A model generated the notes under the pieces. That model was not told where the DNA came from and ran no database searches. It saw nothing but the letters and a program-made list of their open reading frames with translations. 64,000 bases of DNA from Jannaschia seohaensis (GTDB lineage: Bacteria > Pseudomonadota > Alphaproteobacteria > Rhodobacterales > Rhodobacteraceae), in the NCBI RefSeq assembly GCF_900116765.1, contig NZ_UETC01000009.1, positions 1 to 64,000 of the forward strand, written 5' to 3'. Both the position numbers and the translations under genes were made by a program. This document shows, piece by piece, positions 8,212 through 17,268 of the stretch; the stretch's first letter is position 1, and each line of letters begins with the position of its first letter.

Positions 8212-10653
8212 ATGACGACTGAAATGCCCCGGCCCCTGCCTGTGGATCAACTGAGGCAGCGATGCGACCCGAAACAGCTATCCCGCGCGGGGCAACAGCT
8301 CCATGCAGGCAGCAGTCTGGTCGGTCAGGATCGCGGCCTCTCGGCTCTTCGGCTGGCGGTTGATATCCGCCACGCCGACTTCAACCTATTCGTGGTAGGG
8401 CCGGAGGGAACGGGGCGTCACACCGCAGTCCAAGAGATCCTCAAAGAGCGGGCCCTGAGCCGGGAAACCCCCGAGGATCTGGCCTATGTCAACAATTTCG
8501 ATGAGCCGCGCAAACCGGTCGCCCTCCGGCTTCCCGCCGGCGCGGCCGAGCGCCTCAAGGCCGAGATGGTGCGCGTGGTCAACGATCTCGCCAACGACAT
8601 CCCGGAGTTGTTCGAGTCCGAGGAGTATCGAACGCAAAGACGCATCATCGACGAAGAGTTCGGGACGCAACAGGAAGAGGCGATGGCCGACTTCACCAAC
8701 CGGGCCCGGGCCGAGGACATCGCGCTTCTGCGGACGCCCATGGGGTTCATGGTGGCGGCGATCCGCGACGGTCACGTCGTCAAGACGGAGGAGTTCAACA
8801 AGCTTCCCGAAGAGGATCAAAAGGTCATCGAGGAAAAGATCGCGCGTTTCCAGGACGAGTTGCAGGACGTTCTCGCAAAGACGCCGAAATTGGAGCGGGA
8901 ACACCGGAACCGCATTGAGATGCTCAATGGCGAAATGGCCAAGCGCGCCGTCTCGGGGCGGATCGACGAGGCCCGGGAAACCTTGGGCGACGCCGGAGCG
9001 GCCGCTGACTTTCTGTCCCGGGTGCATGACGACATGGTCGAGAATCCCGAACTCTTTCTACAGGCCAAGTCGGAACGGCCCGACGGTCCTTTTCCGGAAG
9101 TCTCGGGGAAGGCCCATCTCGAGCCGCTTTTCCGGCGATACATGGTCAATGTCATGGTCGGCCATCAACCGGCCGCACCCGAAGGCGCGCCCGTCGTGGT
9201 CGAGGATCTGCCGACCTTCGACAGGTTGGTCGGACGGATCGAACACGTCTCGCAGATGGGCTCGCTGGTCACGGATTTCACGCTGATCCGGCCCGGCGCG
9301 CTTCATCGCGCGAATGGCGGCTATCTCGTCCTCGATGCACGCCGGGTGTTGAGCGAGCCCTTCGCATGGGACGCGCTCAAGCGGAGCATCAAGGAGCAGT
9401 CGATCACGATCACCTCGCTTGCCGAGCGGGTCAGCCTGTTCTCGACGACGTCGCTCGAACCGGATTCGATTCCGCTCGATGTCAGGGTGGTTTTGGTCGG
9501 AGACCGCTTTCTCTATGCGCTCCTTGTCATGCTCGATCCCGATGTCCAGGAGCTGTTCAAGGTTCAGGCGGATTTCGAGGAAAATCTCGGGCGCAATGAC
9601 GAAACGCTTGGCCAGATGGCGCTTCTGCTGCACCGATATGCCGAAAAGGAGGAGTTGCTTCCCGTCACGCCGGACGCACTCGCCTGCCTGCTCGATGAAT
9701 CGAGCCGGCTTGCCGAGGACGCCACGAAGCTCTCGCTCCGGCTTGGCACGATCACCGATATCCTCCGCGAGGCGGAGCACTATTCGCGCGCCAATGACCG
9801 CAAGGAGGTTCTGCGACAGGATGTCGAACAGGCCGTGACCGAGCGTGACAGGCGGGCCTCCCGGGTCCGCGACCGCGTACGCGAAGCGATCACGCGCCAG
9901 ACGATCATGATCGACACGGATGGGAAGAAGGTCGGCCAGATCAACGGCCTGTCGGTCTACGAACTTGGCAGATTTCGTTTTGGGCGACCGTCCCGCATTA
10001 CGGCGCGTGTGCGGATGGGAACCGGGAAGCTCATCGATATCGAGCGCGAGGTCGAACTCGGCGGTCCGCTGCACTCCAAGGGCGTCATGATCCTGTCGGG
10101 ATACCTGACGACGACCTATGCGTGCGACATGCCGTTCTCGCTTCACGCGAGCCTCGTGTTCGAACAGAGCTACGGCGGCATCGAAGGCGACAGCGCCTCC
10201 TGCGCCGAACTGATCGCGCTGCTCTCCGCCCTGTCCGAACTGGAGCTCCGGCAGGATGTGGCGATCACCGGGTCGGTCAATCAGTTGGGTCAGGTCCAGG
10301 CCATCGGCGGCGTGAACGAGAAGATCGAAGGGTTTTTCGACATCTGCGCCGAAAGAGGGCTGACCGGCGATCAGGCCGTGCTCATTCCGGCCGCCAATAT
10401 CGACCACCTGATGCTCCGGGAGCGCGTGACGGATGCAGTGGAGGCCGGAAAGTTCAGTGTCATCCCGATCACGACCGTCGATGAGGCGGTCGCGCTGATG
10501 ACAGGCGTTCCGGCGGGCGCGCGGGGGGACGATGGGACGTTCCCGGAAAATGGTGTCAACGCGCGTGTCGAGGCACGGCTTCGCGAATTCGCCGCGATGC
10601 GCAAATCCTTCGCATCTCGCGCCGCGGCGGGGGATGAAGGAGAGCAGCGATGA
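8212..10653 (+). CDS. Lon-like ATP-dependent protease (AAA_32 / Lon_C type)
   Basis: 813 residues. This is the YcbZ/LonC-like branch: an N-terminal AAA-type region, a long helical insertion (about 140-270), and a C-terminal Lon proteolytic domain. The P-loop at 63-71 reads GPEGTGRHT, with arginine where classical Walker A has lysine, a deviation I recall as common in this branch. The catalytic dyad is visible: Ser661 in EGDSAS and Lys704 in GGVNEK, 43 residues apart as in E. coli Lon. It is a cytoplasmic serine-lysine protease; substrates are unknown. GGAAGA lies upstream of the ATG. The stop overlaps the start of the next gene (ATGA), so the two are probably co-translated. Confidence 0.85.
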   Translation: MTTEMPRPLPVDQLRQRCDPKQLSRAGQQLHAGSSLVGQDRGLSALRLAVDIRHADFNLFVVGPEGTGRHTAVQEILKERALSRETPEDLAYVNNFDEPRKPVALRLPAGAAERLKAEMVRVVNDLANDIPELFESEEYRTQRRIIDEEFGTQQEEAMADFTNRARAEDIALLRTPMGFMVAAIRDGHVVKTEEFNKLPEEDQKVIEEKIARFQDELQDVLAKTPKLEREHRNRIEMLNGEMAKRAVSGRIDEARETLGDAGAAADFLSRVHDDMVENPELFLQAKSERPDGPFPEVSGKAHLEPLFRRYMVNVMVGHQPAAPEGAPVVVEDLPTFDRLVGRIEHVSQMGSLVTDFTLIRPGALHRANGGYLVLDARRVLSEPFAWDALKRSIKEQSITITSLAERVSLFSTTSLEPDSIPLDVRVVLVGDRFLYALLVMLDPDVQELFKVQADFEENLGRNDETLGQMALLLHRYAEKEELLPVTPDALACLLDESSRLAEDATKLSLRLGTITDILREAEHYSRANDRKEVLRQDVEQAVTERDRRASRVRDRVREAITRQTIMIDTDGKKVGQINGLSVYELGRFRFGRPSRITARVRMGTGKLIDIEREVELGGPLHSKGVMILSGYLTTTYACDMPFSLHASLVFEQSYGGIEGDSASCAELIALLSALSELELRQDVAITGSVNQLGQVQAIGGVNEKIEGFFDICAERGLTGDQAVLIPAANIDHLMLRERVTDAVEAGKFSVIPITTVDEAVALMTGVPAGARGDDGTFPENGVNARVEARLREFAAMRKSFASRAAAGDEGEQR

Positions 10654-11384
10654 GCCCGGCGGAGCGAAGGCTGGTCATCGCCGCCGAAAGCCTCGGCGGC
10701 GCGGATGCAGCGCTATCCTTGTGCCCTGCGATCCTGGGATGGGCGCCCGCCAGGCCCTCCGGCCTGATCATCGAGCCGGAGGATAACGACTTCTGGAGCG
10801 GCCGCGACCCGAAGATCGTCTCGACGCGCGGCACGCTCATGGCGCGTCCGACGGTCGACCGGCTGCAGCGGCTGGCGCGGCGGGACGCGTCCGAGTTTGG
10901 CGCGCGACTGTCGAGCCTCGCGAAAGCCCTGAACACCGAATGGGACTGCGCTCTGGCCGCGGGCGACCTCGTGACTGCGGCCTGCGCTGGGCTGAGCGGC
11001 GAGGATATCCTGCTTCTGGGGCAGCGCGCCGTCTTCCGGCATCTGAGCCGCGTCGCTCTGCTCGGAGGGGAGCCGGGCCCGTCGGAGGCGGCCCGTGCCT
11101 TGGCCGACGCGCTGGCGCGGGCATCGCGAACCTCGGTCGCGCTCCTGTCGGCCGGATCCCACGCGGACGACGAGTCCATCGCCAGCCTTGTCGAGCGGAC
11201 ACATGCGGTGGCGCTCGTTCTCGATCTGGAAGCCGGGCCTGTAACCGGCGAGGAAAGCCTCAGACGGCTTTACATAGCGGCACGATGCCCCATCGTGGCC
11301 TTGGGGGCTGCACGCCTTGGGCAGCCTTCCTCAAAGGCGAGCTCGTCTCGCCGCGACAGGAGAGGCGGATGCAGGACGACATGA
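10650..11384 (+). CDS. Hypothetical protein co-translated with the Lon-like protease
   Basis: 244 residues, not recognised. The ATG overlaps the protease stop by four bases, and the 3' end overlaps the next small gene. It is alanine/leucine rich with alternating hydrophobic strands and helices: LVIAAESLGGADAAL near the start, VALLSAGSHADDESIASLV around 165-185 and CPIVALGAARLG near 215-227. That pattern suggests an alpha/beta fold, perhaps distantly like universal stress proteins, but no nucleotide-binding motif is clear. There is no signal peptide or membrane segment, so it should be cytoplasmic. Tight coupling suggests a substrate adaptor or target for the protease; that is inference. Confidence 0.6.
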   Translation: MSPAERRLVIAAESLGGADAALSLCPAILGWAPARPSGLIIEPEDNDFWSGRDPKIVSTRGTLMARPTVDRLQRLARRDASEFGARLSSLAKALNTEWDCALAAGDLVTAACAGLSGEDILLLGQRAVFRHLSRVALLGGEPGPSEAARALADALARASRTSVALLSAGSHADDESIASLVERTHAVALVLDLEAGPVTGEESLRRLYIAARCPIVALGAARLGQPSSKASSSRRDRRGGCRTT

Positions 11385-11632
11385 TTCACGAAGGCGAACC
11401 GGGCTTCGAGGACTTCATCGAAGAGGAAATGGCCGCCCTGGGCAATCGCGCGCAGCAAAGAGGCATCTGCCTCGACTGCCTGACCGACCGATTCATCGTC
11501 GAAATGGTGGCCAATTTGGCGCGGTCCGGCCTGTCCTCATCGGATATCCTCAGCATGGTCGTGGATGGCTTGGCCCTCGCTGAGGAGGAAGAGCCGACGG
11601 AGCGTGTGGGGCGGATGCACCGGATGCACTGA
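11369..11632 (+). CDS. Small acidic hypothetical protein with a CxxC pair
   Basis: 87 residues starting at an ATG preceded by a strong AGGAGAGG at good spacing, overlapping the end of the previous gene by 16 bases. The protein is acidic at both ends, has a CLDCL pair near residue 33-37 and a helical middle (DRFIVEMVANLARSGLSSSD). I do not recognise the family. Third member of the Lon-like gene cluster, which suggests a shared role. The shadow frame that extends upstream lacks a ribosome-binding site. Confidence 0.6.
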   Translation: MQDDMIHEGEPGFEDFIEEEMAALGNRAQQRGICLDCLTDRFIVEMVANLARSGLSSSDILSMVVDGLALAEEEEPTERVGRMHRMH

Positions 11633-12335
11633 TCCTGGTCCGCGCTCTACGTGGTGGGAGCGGGGGCCAGCGTCTCCGATCGTGAGGAGCCGCCCGGCAC
11701 AGGTATCGGAGCCGTCCGGTCGAAGGCTCCAGACGTCCCAGGGTGTGATGCGTTTCGAGAGGGCGCCGAGCCTTCGGGTCGTCGCTCTTGGTGCAGTCTG
11801 GCGCGGTCGGCGCGCGGCGCTGCCCACCCACCGCTGGGGCTTTCCCCGCCGCATCAGCACCGAGCGATTCCTTCGCCCTCTCGTGGGCTCCTTCGACGCT
11901 CACCGTCCCGCATTGGCCGATAGCGATCCGCCCAGTGCGACTGCCGCTTCGATATTGAGCGAGGGGGGACGGGCGCACGCTTCGGAGAACGCGGACGCCA
12001 AAGCCGCCAAGGTCATCATCGAACCGGATGCGGTCAGCAGCGAGAACGGGGCGCTTCTCGACGCGACGCTCTGTCAGTCCGGGCGCGGCACGCCCTTCCC
12101 GCTGGGTCGAGCGTCGGGGGGGCGGAAAATACCTTCGATAAGATGCTTAGGGCCGACACGCGTGGGGTTTTGACTGGCGTATGAGCTTTGGACAAACTCT
12201 GATCCCGAAGGTCAGGGGTCCAGATCCTCTCCCTGCGACCGAATCCTAAAAGAGGACCGCCGCCCGACAGCCTCCTGACGGGAGACGAGGCGCAATCCGC
12301 CACCGGCCAACAGAAGACCCGACACCGGACGACCG
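11633..12335. other. Gene-free stretch between the Lon-like cluster and the ABC operon
   Basis: About 700 bases. A 202-codon plus-strand frame crosses it but has no ribosome-binding site, unnatural arginine/serine-rich composition and no motif. Near the right end is the tRNA-like remnant described separately. No terminator with a T-run was identified for either flanking operon. Confidence 0.5.
12183..12240 (+). other. tRNA-like 3' remnant, possibly tRNA-Ser derived
   Basis: The segment reads as an imperfect anticodon arm with loop TTGGACA (would be GGA, serine) at about 12184-12200, a four-pair variable-arm-like hairpin GATC-CCGAA-GGTC at 12201-12213, then a T-arm AGGGG-TCCAGAT-CCTCT and a tail CCCTGCGACC. 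No 5' acceptor strand complementary to the tail exists upstream, so this is not a functional tRNA. It may be a decayed tRNA or an integration scar. Confidence 0.25.
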
Positions 12336-13397
12336 TCAGGCATTCGATGCCGGCAAGAGGCAGCACTGCTCCGGGTTCGGGATCAGCACGGCGGTCTCTC
12401 CTGGCTCCATCGGCTGGCTCAGCGGACCGTTGGCGCTGACCTCTCCGGCGGCGGTTTCGCAGCGGTATTGGTAGGCGCGGCCGAGATAGGTGCGCAGGCC
12501 GAGCCGCGCCGGGATGCCCTCCCCCTCCCGGGCCACGACCAGGCCGTCGGGGCGGGCGGCGAAGATCATCTCCTGACCGGGCACGGTCCATTGCGCACGG
12601 GGCAGGTCCAGCGTCGCGCCGCCCTCCATCTCGACCCGCACGGCATCCCCCGCCTCGGCCACCGCCCGCATCGGGATCAAGGTCTCGAAGCCGACGAAAT
12701 CCGCGACGAAGGCGTTGGCGGGCTTGGAATAGAGTACCTCGGGCGCATCCAGCTGCATGATCCTCCCCGCATCCATGATGGCGACGCGGTCGGAGATGCT
12801 GAACGCCTCCTCCTGGTCGTGGGTGACGTAGAGCGCTGTGGTGCCGTTGGCGCGTTGCAGCCGGCGGATCTCGACCCGCATGTCGACCCGCAGCTTGGCG
12901 TCGAGATTGGAGAGCGGCTCGTCAAACATCAGGAGCGGCGGATCGATGACCAGCGCGCGGGCCAGCGCCACGCGCTGCCTCTGACCGCCCGAAAGGTTCG
13001 CGGGATAGCGATCGGCGAAGCCGGTGAGACCGACGCGCTCGATCATCTCCCCGGCCTGGGCGCGCCGGGCGGCGCGGCCGAGCCCGCGTTGCTTGAGCCC
13101 GAAAGCCACGTTGTCGAGCACCGTGAGATGCGGGAACAGGGCGTAGGTCTGAAAGACCAGCCCGATATCCCGGGCATGAGCGGGCAGGCGGGTCAGGTCG
13201 CGCTCGCCCAGCCGGATCGTGCCGGCATCCGGGGTCAGGAACCCGGCCACCAGCCGCAGCGTCGTGGTCTTGCCGCAGCCCGAGGCGCCGAGCAGGGAGA
13301 CGAGTTCGCCTGCGCCGACCTCCAGCGAGAGGTCTTCAAGGACGCGCGTGCGCCCATAGCTTGCGGAGACATGGTCGAGGGTCAGGGAAACGGTCAT
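12336..13397 (-). CDS. ABC transporter ATPase, spermidine/putrescine (PotA) type
   Basis: 353 residues. Walker A GASGCGKT at 37-44, signature LSGGQ at 135-139, Walker B LLMFDEP near 155-161 and H-loop THD near 192 are all present, with a C-terminal TOBE-like regulatory domain from about 240 (FVGFETLIPM onward). It energises import through the two permeases encoded just upstream. Start chosen at the ATG overlapping the preceding permease stop (ATGA); longer frames upstream are shadows of that permease. Polyamine or a related small cationic or organic solute is the family default; the actual substrate is not shown by the sequence. Confidence 0.9.
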   Translation of the reverse strand: MTVSLTLDHVSASYGRTRVLEDLSLEVGAGELVSLLGASGCGKTTTLRLVAGFLTPDAGTIRLGERDLTRLPAHARDIGLVFQTYALFPHLTVLDNVAFGLKQRGLGRAARRAQAGEMIERVGLTGFADRYPANLSGGQRQRVALARALVIDPPLLMFDEPLSNLDAKLRVDMRVEIRRLQRANGTTALYVTHDQEEAFSISDRVAIMDAGRIMQLDAPEVLYSKPANAFVADFVGFETLIPMRAVAEAGDAVRVEMEGGATLDLPRAQWTVPGQEMIFAARPDGLVVAREGEGIPARLGLRTYLGRAYQYRCETAAGEVSANGPLSQPMEPGETAVLIPNPEQCCLLPASNA

Positions 13398-14182
13398 TTG
13401 GCCAGGAAGGTCAGGCCCAGCGTTCGCTCCACTAGGGCCATCACCGCGACGGTGACGAACATCAGGAGGACCGAGACGGAGGCGATGGTGGGGTCGAAGA
13501 ACTGCTCCATATGGGCGAGCAGTTGGATGGGAAGGGTCGAGACGCCCGGCCCGGTCAGGAAGATCGAGATCGAGACGTCGTTGAGCGAGGTGATGAAGGC
13601 CAGCACGAAAGCCGCGATCACGCCGCCTTGGATATTGGGCAGGACGACGGTCAGGAAGGCCTTCCAACGCGGGCAGCCCAGCGAGACCGCCGCCTCCTCG
13701 ATGGAGAAGTCGAACTGGGCGAGGGAGGCGCCCACGACGCGCACGCAATAGGGCAGAACCAGAAGGGCATGGCCCACCAGCAGCGTCGTGTAGATCGGCG
13801 TGTCGAGCCCGGTCGCGACCGACTTCATCAGCGCAAAGCCTAGAACGATCTCGGGCACGAGCACGGGCAGGACGAAGATCGTCCCCAGGAAGCGCGGCAA
13901 CTGGATGCGGTAGCGCGCCATCGCGTAGGCCGCCGGGATGCCGATCAGGAGCGACAGCGCCGTGCCCAGCACCGCCAGCGTGAAGCTGGTCCACATGGTT
14001 CGGCGGAAGGCGCTGATCTCGAAGGCGTTCTCGAACCAGCGCAGGGTGAGCCCCTGGGGGGGGAAGGCCAGGAAGACGGTATCCGACAGGGACGTGCCGA
14101 CGATGATGATCAGCGGCCCGAGCAGGAACAGGAAGGTGACGACCGCGAAGGCCGCCAGCGCGGGGTGAATGCGCCGCCTCAT
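13394..14182 (-). CDS. ABC transporter permease, PotC-like
   Basis: 262 residues with six predicted membrane segments and the inner-membrane EAA loop (EEAAVSLGCPRWKAFLTVVLP, about 155-175), which docks the ATPase. The start ATG overlaps the stop of the upstream permease by four bases and its own stop overlaps the ATPase start, so the three genes form a tightly coupled unit. It is the PotC/second-permease type of the four-component polyamine importer family. The extended frame reaching to 14836 is an out-of-frame shadow of the upstream permease and was not used. Confidence 0.9.
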   Translation of the reverse strand: MRRRIHPALAAFAVVTFLFLLGPLIIIVGTSLSDTVFLAFPPQGLTLRWFENAFEISAFRRTMWTSFTLAVLGTALSLLIGIPAAYAMARYRIQLPRFLGTIFVLPVLVPEIVLGFALMKSVATGLDTPIYTTLLVGHALLVLPYCVRVVGASLAQFDFSIEEAAVSLGCPRWKAFLTVVLPNIQGGVIAAFVLAFITSLNDVSISIFLTGPGVSTLPIQLLAHMEQFFDPTIASVSVLLMFVTVAVMALVERTLGLTFLAK

Positions 14183-15006
14183 CCCGCCACCGGATTCAGG
14201 CGGTTGGCCAGGCGGGACATACCCCAGACCGTGGCCAGGGTGACGACGACCATGATCGCCGCGATGGTCGAGGCGCCGACCCAGTCGAAGGTCACCATGG
14301 CGCGCTGATGCAGGAACGTGCCCATCATCATCTGCCGCTCCCCGCCCAGGAGTTGCGGCGTGGCATAGGAGGTGAAGGAGCCGGTGAAGACCAGCACCGC
14401 GCCTACGATCAGGCCCGGCACCGCCATCGGCAGTACGACTTGGCGGAAGGTCGCGGCGGGCGTGGCGCCGAGCGACGCGGCCGCGTCGGTCAGATCCTCG
14501 GGGATCGCGTCGAGCACGCCCACCAGGGTCAGGATCATCAGCGGCACGAAGAGATAGACCATCGCGACGATCACCGCGCCTTGGGTGTAGAGCATCGTCA
14601 GCGGTTCCTCGATCAGTCCCAGCCGCTCGAGCGCGCCGTTGAGGATGCCGTTGCGGCCCAGGATCACAAGCCAGGCGAAGGAGCGGACGACGACGCCGGT
14701 CAGCAGCGGAAAGACGGCGGCGACGATCAGCAGGCTCTTGAGCGTGCGCGGCGCGCGGGCGACGACCCAGGCCGTGGGAAAGCCGATGGCGACGGAGATC
14801 GCCGTGGTGATCGTCGCCACCTCCATCGTCCGCCACAGGACGGAGCGGCGGAAGCGGGACTGGAAGAAGGCCTCATAGGTGGCGAAGAGGCCGTCATCGG
14901 TCGTGAAGGTCGTGCCGAAGGTCGACAGGACCGGCAGGCCGAGAAACAGCGCGACCAGCAGCAGCGCTGGCATGGCGAGGGCCCAGGCGAGGCGGCGGTC
15001 GGTCAT
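14179..15006 (-). CDS. ABC transporter permease, PotB-like
   Basis: 275 residues, six predicted membrane segments, and an EAA loop of the form LTDAAASLGATPAATFRQVV at about 175-194. It pairs with the next permease to form the membrane channel of the importer. The start is the first ATG, MTDRRLAWALAMPAL, with positive residues before the first membrane helix. It is separated from the binding-protein gene upstream by about 130 bases containing a G/C hairpin and a dispersed repeat, so expression of binding protein and permeases may differ. Confidence 0.9.
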   Translation of the reverse strand: MTDRRLAWALAMPALLLVALFLGLPVLSTFGTTFTTDDGLFATYEAFFQSRFRRSVLWRTMEVATITTAISVAIGFPTAWVVARAPRTLKSLLIVAAVFPLLTGVVVRSFAWLVILGRNGILNGALERLGLIEEPLTMLYTQGAVIVAMVYLFVPLMILTLVGVLDAIPEDLTDAAASLGATPAATFRQVVLPMAVPGLIVGAVLVFTGSFTSYATPQLLGGERQMMMGTFLHQRAMVTFDWVGASTIAAIMVVVTLATVWGMSRLANRLNPVAG

Positions 15007-15075
15007 GGGGCGGGCCGGGCCCGTGCGAGGCGAGGTACGTCGATTGATCCGGACCTTCTAACGGAAAGGAAAGGG

Positions 15076-15128
15076 CCGGGGGCGCTGCCCCCGGACCCCC
15101 GGGATATTTCTACAGGGAAGAAGAAGGA
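15076..15128 (-). repeat. Dispersed post-stop element with G/C hairpin, between binding protein and permease genes
   Basis: Perfect 8-bp hairpin CCGGGGGC-GCT-GCCCCCGG at 15076-15094, next to GGGATATTTCTACAGGGAAG and AAGAAGG on the plus strand. Read on the minus strand it begins 10-11 bases after the stop of the solute-binding-protein gene: pyrimidine CTTCTTC tract, AT-rich core, then hairpin. Same arrangement as other copies listed in this window. It may attenuate transcription between the two halves of the operon. Confidence 0.6.
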
Positions 15129-15137
15129 GCTTCAGGC

Positions 15138-16157
15138 TCAGAGGCCGAACACTTCCGCCCAGCGGTCGATCCATTCGGTCTTGGCGGCATTCATCTCTTC
15201 ATACTGCATCCGTTGCAGCGAATCGATCTGGGCCTGCCCGTAGGTCCAGCCCGCGGCCTCTTCCTCGGTCAGTTCGACCTCGGCATTGATCGGGGCATCG
15301 ACGCCCTGCTGCGCCTGGATCGTCTGGATCTCGGTCGAGAGCAGGAAGTTGATGAACTGATGCGCCAGCTCGACGTTCTCGGAGCCCACGGGGATGTTCA
15401 CCGTGTTGAGCGTGGCGATGTCCCCGTCCTCCAGATCGGCCCAGACCATGGTCGGCACGGCGGCGGTCAGACGGCCCAGGGCGAAGTCCTGCGCAACGGC
15501 GACATGCGCTTCGCCGGTGGAAACGAGGTTAATCATCTCGGAGCCGGTCTGGTAGTTCTTGACGGAGTTCACGGCCAGCTCTTCCAGGGCGGCGAAGGCC
15601 GGGTCGGCGTCCTCATAGGCGTCGGTGCCCGCATGGTCGCCCGCCTTGACGACGATCATCGGCCCGGCGGTCGTCGTGATGCCGGGCAGGGTGACCGCGC
15701 TCTCCAGATCCTCGCGCCAGAGGTCGTCCCAGGAGGTGAGCGGCTCCACCTCGGCGGTGTCGTAGACGATGCCGACGCGGCCCACGGTATAGGCGGGGCC
15801 ATAGGGGCCTTGGGGCGCCTGGCCGATCTCGTAGAGCTTTTCGATATTAGGGATCTGGGCGCGATCGATCTCCTGGAAGATGCCCGCTTCGATGCCGAGC
15901 TGGCTGAAGCTGTCGGTCAGGAAGATCACGTCCACATCGGTCCCGCCGCGCGCGATCAGCTTGTTGAGCCGATCGGCGTTGTTCCCGGTCTCGAAGATGA
16001 CCTCACAGCCGCACATCTCCTGAAAGGGATCGACGAGGTTCGCCTGGAGCTTGTCGCCGTTGAACCCCCACCAGGAAATGGTGAACGTGTCCTGGGCGGC
16101 GGCTGCCCCCGTCATCGACAGAGTCGCGGCGAGCGCGATCGGAAGGGTTTTGGTCAT
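15138..16157 (-). CDS. ABC transporter periplasmic solute-binding protein, PotD-like
   Basis: 339 residues. An N-terminal signal peptide (MTKTLPIALAATLSMTGAAAAQ) predicts periplasmic location with cleavage near residue 22. The mature part starts TFTISWWGFNGDKL and follows the PotD/PotF layout, with VDVIFLTDSFSQLG, GPAYTVGRVGIVYD and a C-terminal INFLLSTEIQT. A vicinal pair of cysteines (MCGCEVIF, near 47-54) is unusual. It should deliver ligand to the two permeases downstream. GGGGATG precedes the ATG. It is divergent from a nucleoside hydrolase across 84 bases, which hints at co-regulation, but the ligand is not established. Confidence 0.88.
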   Translation of the reverse strand: MTKTLPIALAATLSMTGAAAAQDTFTISWWGFNGDKLQANLVDPFQEMCGCEVIFETGNNADRLNKLIARGGTDVDVIFLTDSFSQLGIEAGIFQEIDRAQIPNIEKLYEIGQAPQGPYGPAYTVGRVGIVYDTAEVEPLTSWDDLWREDLESAVTLPGITTTAGPMIVVKAGDHAGTDAYEDADPAFAALEELAVNSVKNYQTGSEMINLVSTGEAHVAVAQDFALGRLTAAVPTMVWADLEDGDIATLNTVNIPVGSENVELAHQFINFLLSTEIQTIQAQQGVDAPINAEVELTEEEAAGWTYGQAQIDSLQRMQYEEMNAAKTEWIDRWAEVFGL

Positions 16158-16241
16158 GATGTCATCCCCGTACTTCTTTGGCCCGACGCTAGGCGTCGAA
16201 CGGCGGAACGGCAAGCGCTGCCGATGGGCGGAGGGCGCCTG

Positions 16242-17177
16242 GTGACCGCGCGCGCGCCGCTGATCCTCGATACCGATGGCGGGGTGGATGATGCGCAGGC
16301 GCTCCTGCTGCTTTTGGCGGCAGGGGTGGTGCCGGAGGCGATCACGACCGTGTTCGGCAATGTCGCGCTGGAGGCGGCGACACGCAACATGTTGACCGTG
16401 CTGGCCTGGGCGGGCGTCGATGTGCCGGTCCATATGGGGCAGGGGGCGCCGCTGCTCGCGCCGCGTGTCGACGCGCGCGAGATCCATGGCGAAGACGGGC
16501 TGGGCAGTGCGCCGCGGCCCGCGCGACAGGGGGCGCCCGTGGGGCGCGATGCGGTCAACTGGCTGGTCGAGCGGCTCCGGCGGGCGGCGGCGCAGGGGGC
16601 GCCGGTGGACCTGCTGGCGATCGGGCCGTTGACGAATATCGCGCTGGCGCTGCGACTTGCCCCCGAGATCGGCGATGGGATCGGGCGGCTGATCGTGATG
16701 GGCGGGACTCGGCACGGGCGCGGCAACGTCACCCCGGCGGCCGAATTCAACGTCTATGCCGACCCGGAGGCGGCCGCCATCGTGGTGCGGACGGTGCCGG
16801 TGCTGCTGGTCCCCTGGGAGATCTGCACGGCGCATGCCCTGTCGGGCGCGGAGGTCGATGCGATCTTCGAGGGCGCGGAGGGCGATCGCAGCCGCTTCGC
16901 CCACGCCCTGGCGGACCACGCCCGGCGAACGGCGCAAGGGTTTGGCCACCCGGACCATCTGCGCTTCGTGGACCCCTTGGCCGCGGCGCTCGCCGTGTCG
17001 CCGGAGATCGCCGTGGAGACGGAGACGGCGAGCCTCGATGTGATTTTGGCGGAGGGGCCGGCCCGCGGGGCGATGCTCACCGATCCCAGCGGACGGCTCG
17101 GCACGCCGCGGGCGACGGTGCTGGTGCGGGCTGACATGTCGGAGATGACGCGGCTCTACGCGGCGTCCTGCCGCTAA
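16242..17177 (+). CDS. Nucleoside hydrolase (IUNH family)
   Basis: 311 residues from a GTG start preceded by GGAGG at seven bases; an ATG at 16224 would add six residues but is placed worse. The calcium/ribose-binding signature DTDGGVDD is at 10-17, followed by [12 protein letters not shown] near 127-138, VMGGT near 154 and [12 protein letters not shown] near 170-180, all typical of inosine-uridine preferring hydrolases. The enzyme would split nucleosides into base and ribose in the cytoplasm for salvage. It is the divergent neighbour of a PotABCD-type importer, so the transported solute could be a nucleoside-like compound; that is inference. Confidence 0.88.
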   Translation: MTARAPLILDTDGGVDDAQALLLLLAAGVVPEAITTVFGNVALEAATRNMLTVLAWAGVDVPVHMGQGAPLLAPRVDAREIHGEDGLGSAPRPARQGAPVGRDAVNWLVERLRRAAAQGAPVDLLAIGPLTNIALALRLAPEIGDGIGRLIVMGGTRHGRGNVTPAAEFNVYADPEAAAIVVRTVPVLLVPWEICTAHALSGAEVDAIFEGAEGDRSRFAHALADHARRTAQGFGHPDHLRFVDPLAAALAVSPEIAVETETASLDVILAEGPARGAMLTDPSGRLGTPRATVLVRADMSEMTRLYAASCR

Positions 17178-17268
17178 TCGCGATTCCCCTGCCAAGAGCG
17201 CCGCCTGCCTTGCAAGGTGGCGCCACAACCTTCGCCGCCAAACGCCATCAATTGTGCGGGGAGTGATC

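Noticed and set aside
11565-12173. 202-codon plus-strand ORF after the CxxC protein
   Set aside because: It overlaps the end of the supported gene in another frame, has an unnatural composition and no start signal.
15213-17177. A 654-codon plus-strand ORF extending the nucleoside hydrolase leftwards
   Set aside because: Everything before 16242 is antisense to the binding-protein gene; the enzyme's signature begins ten residues after the GTG with its own ribosome-binding site.
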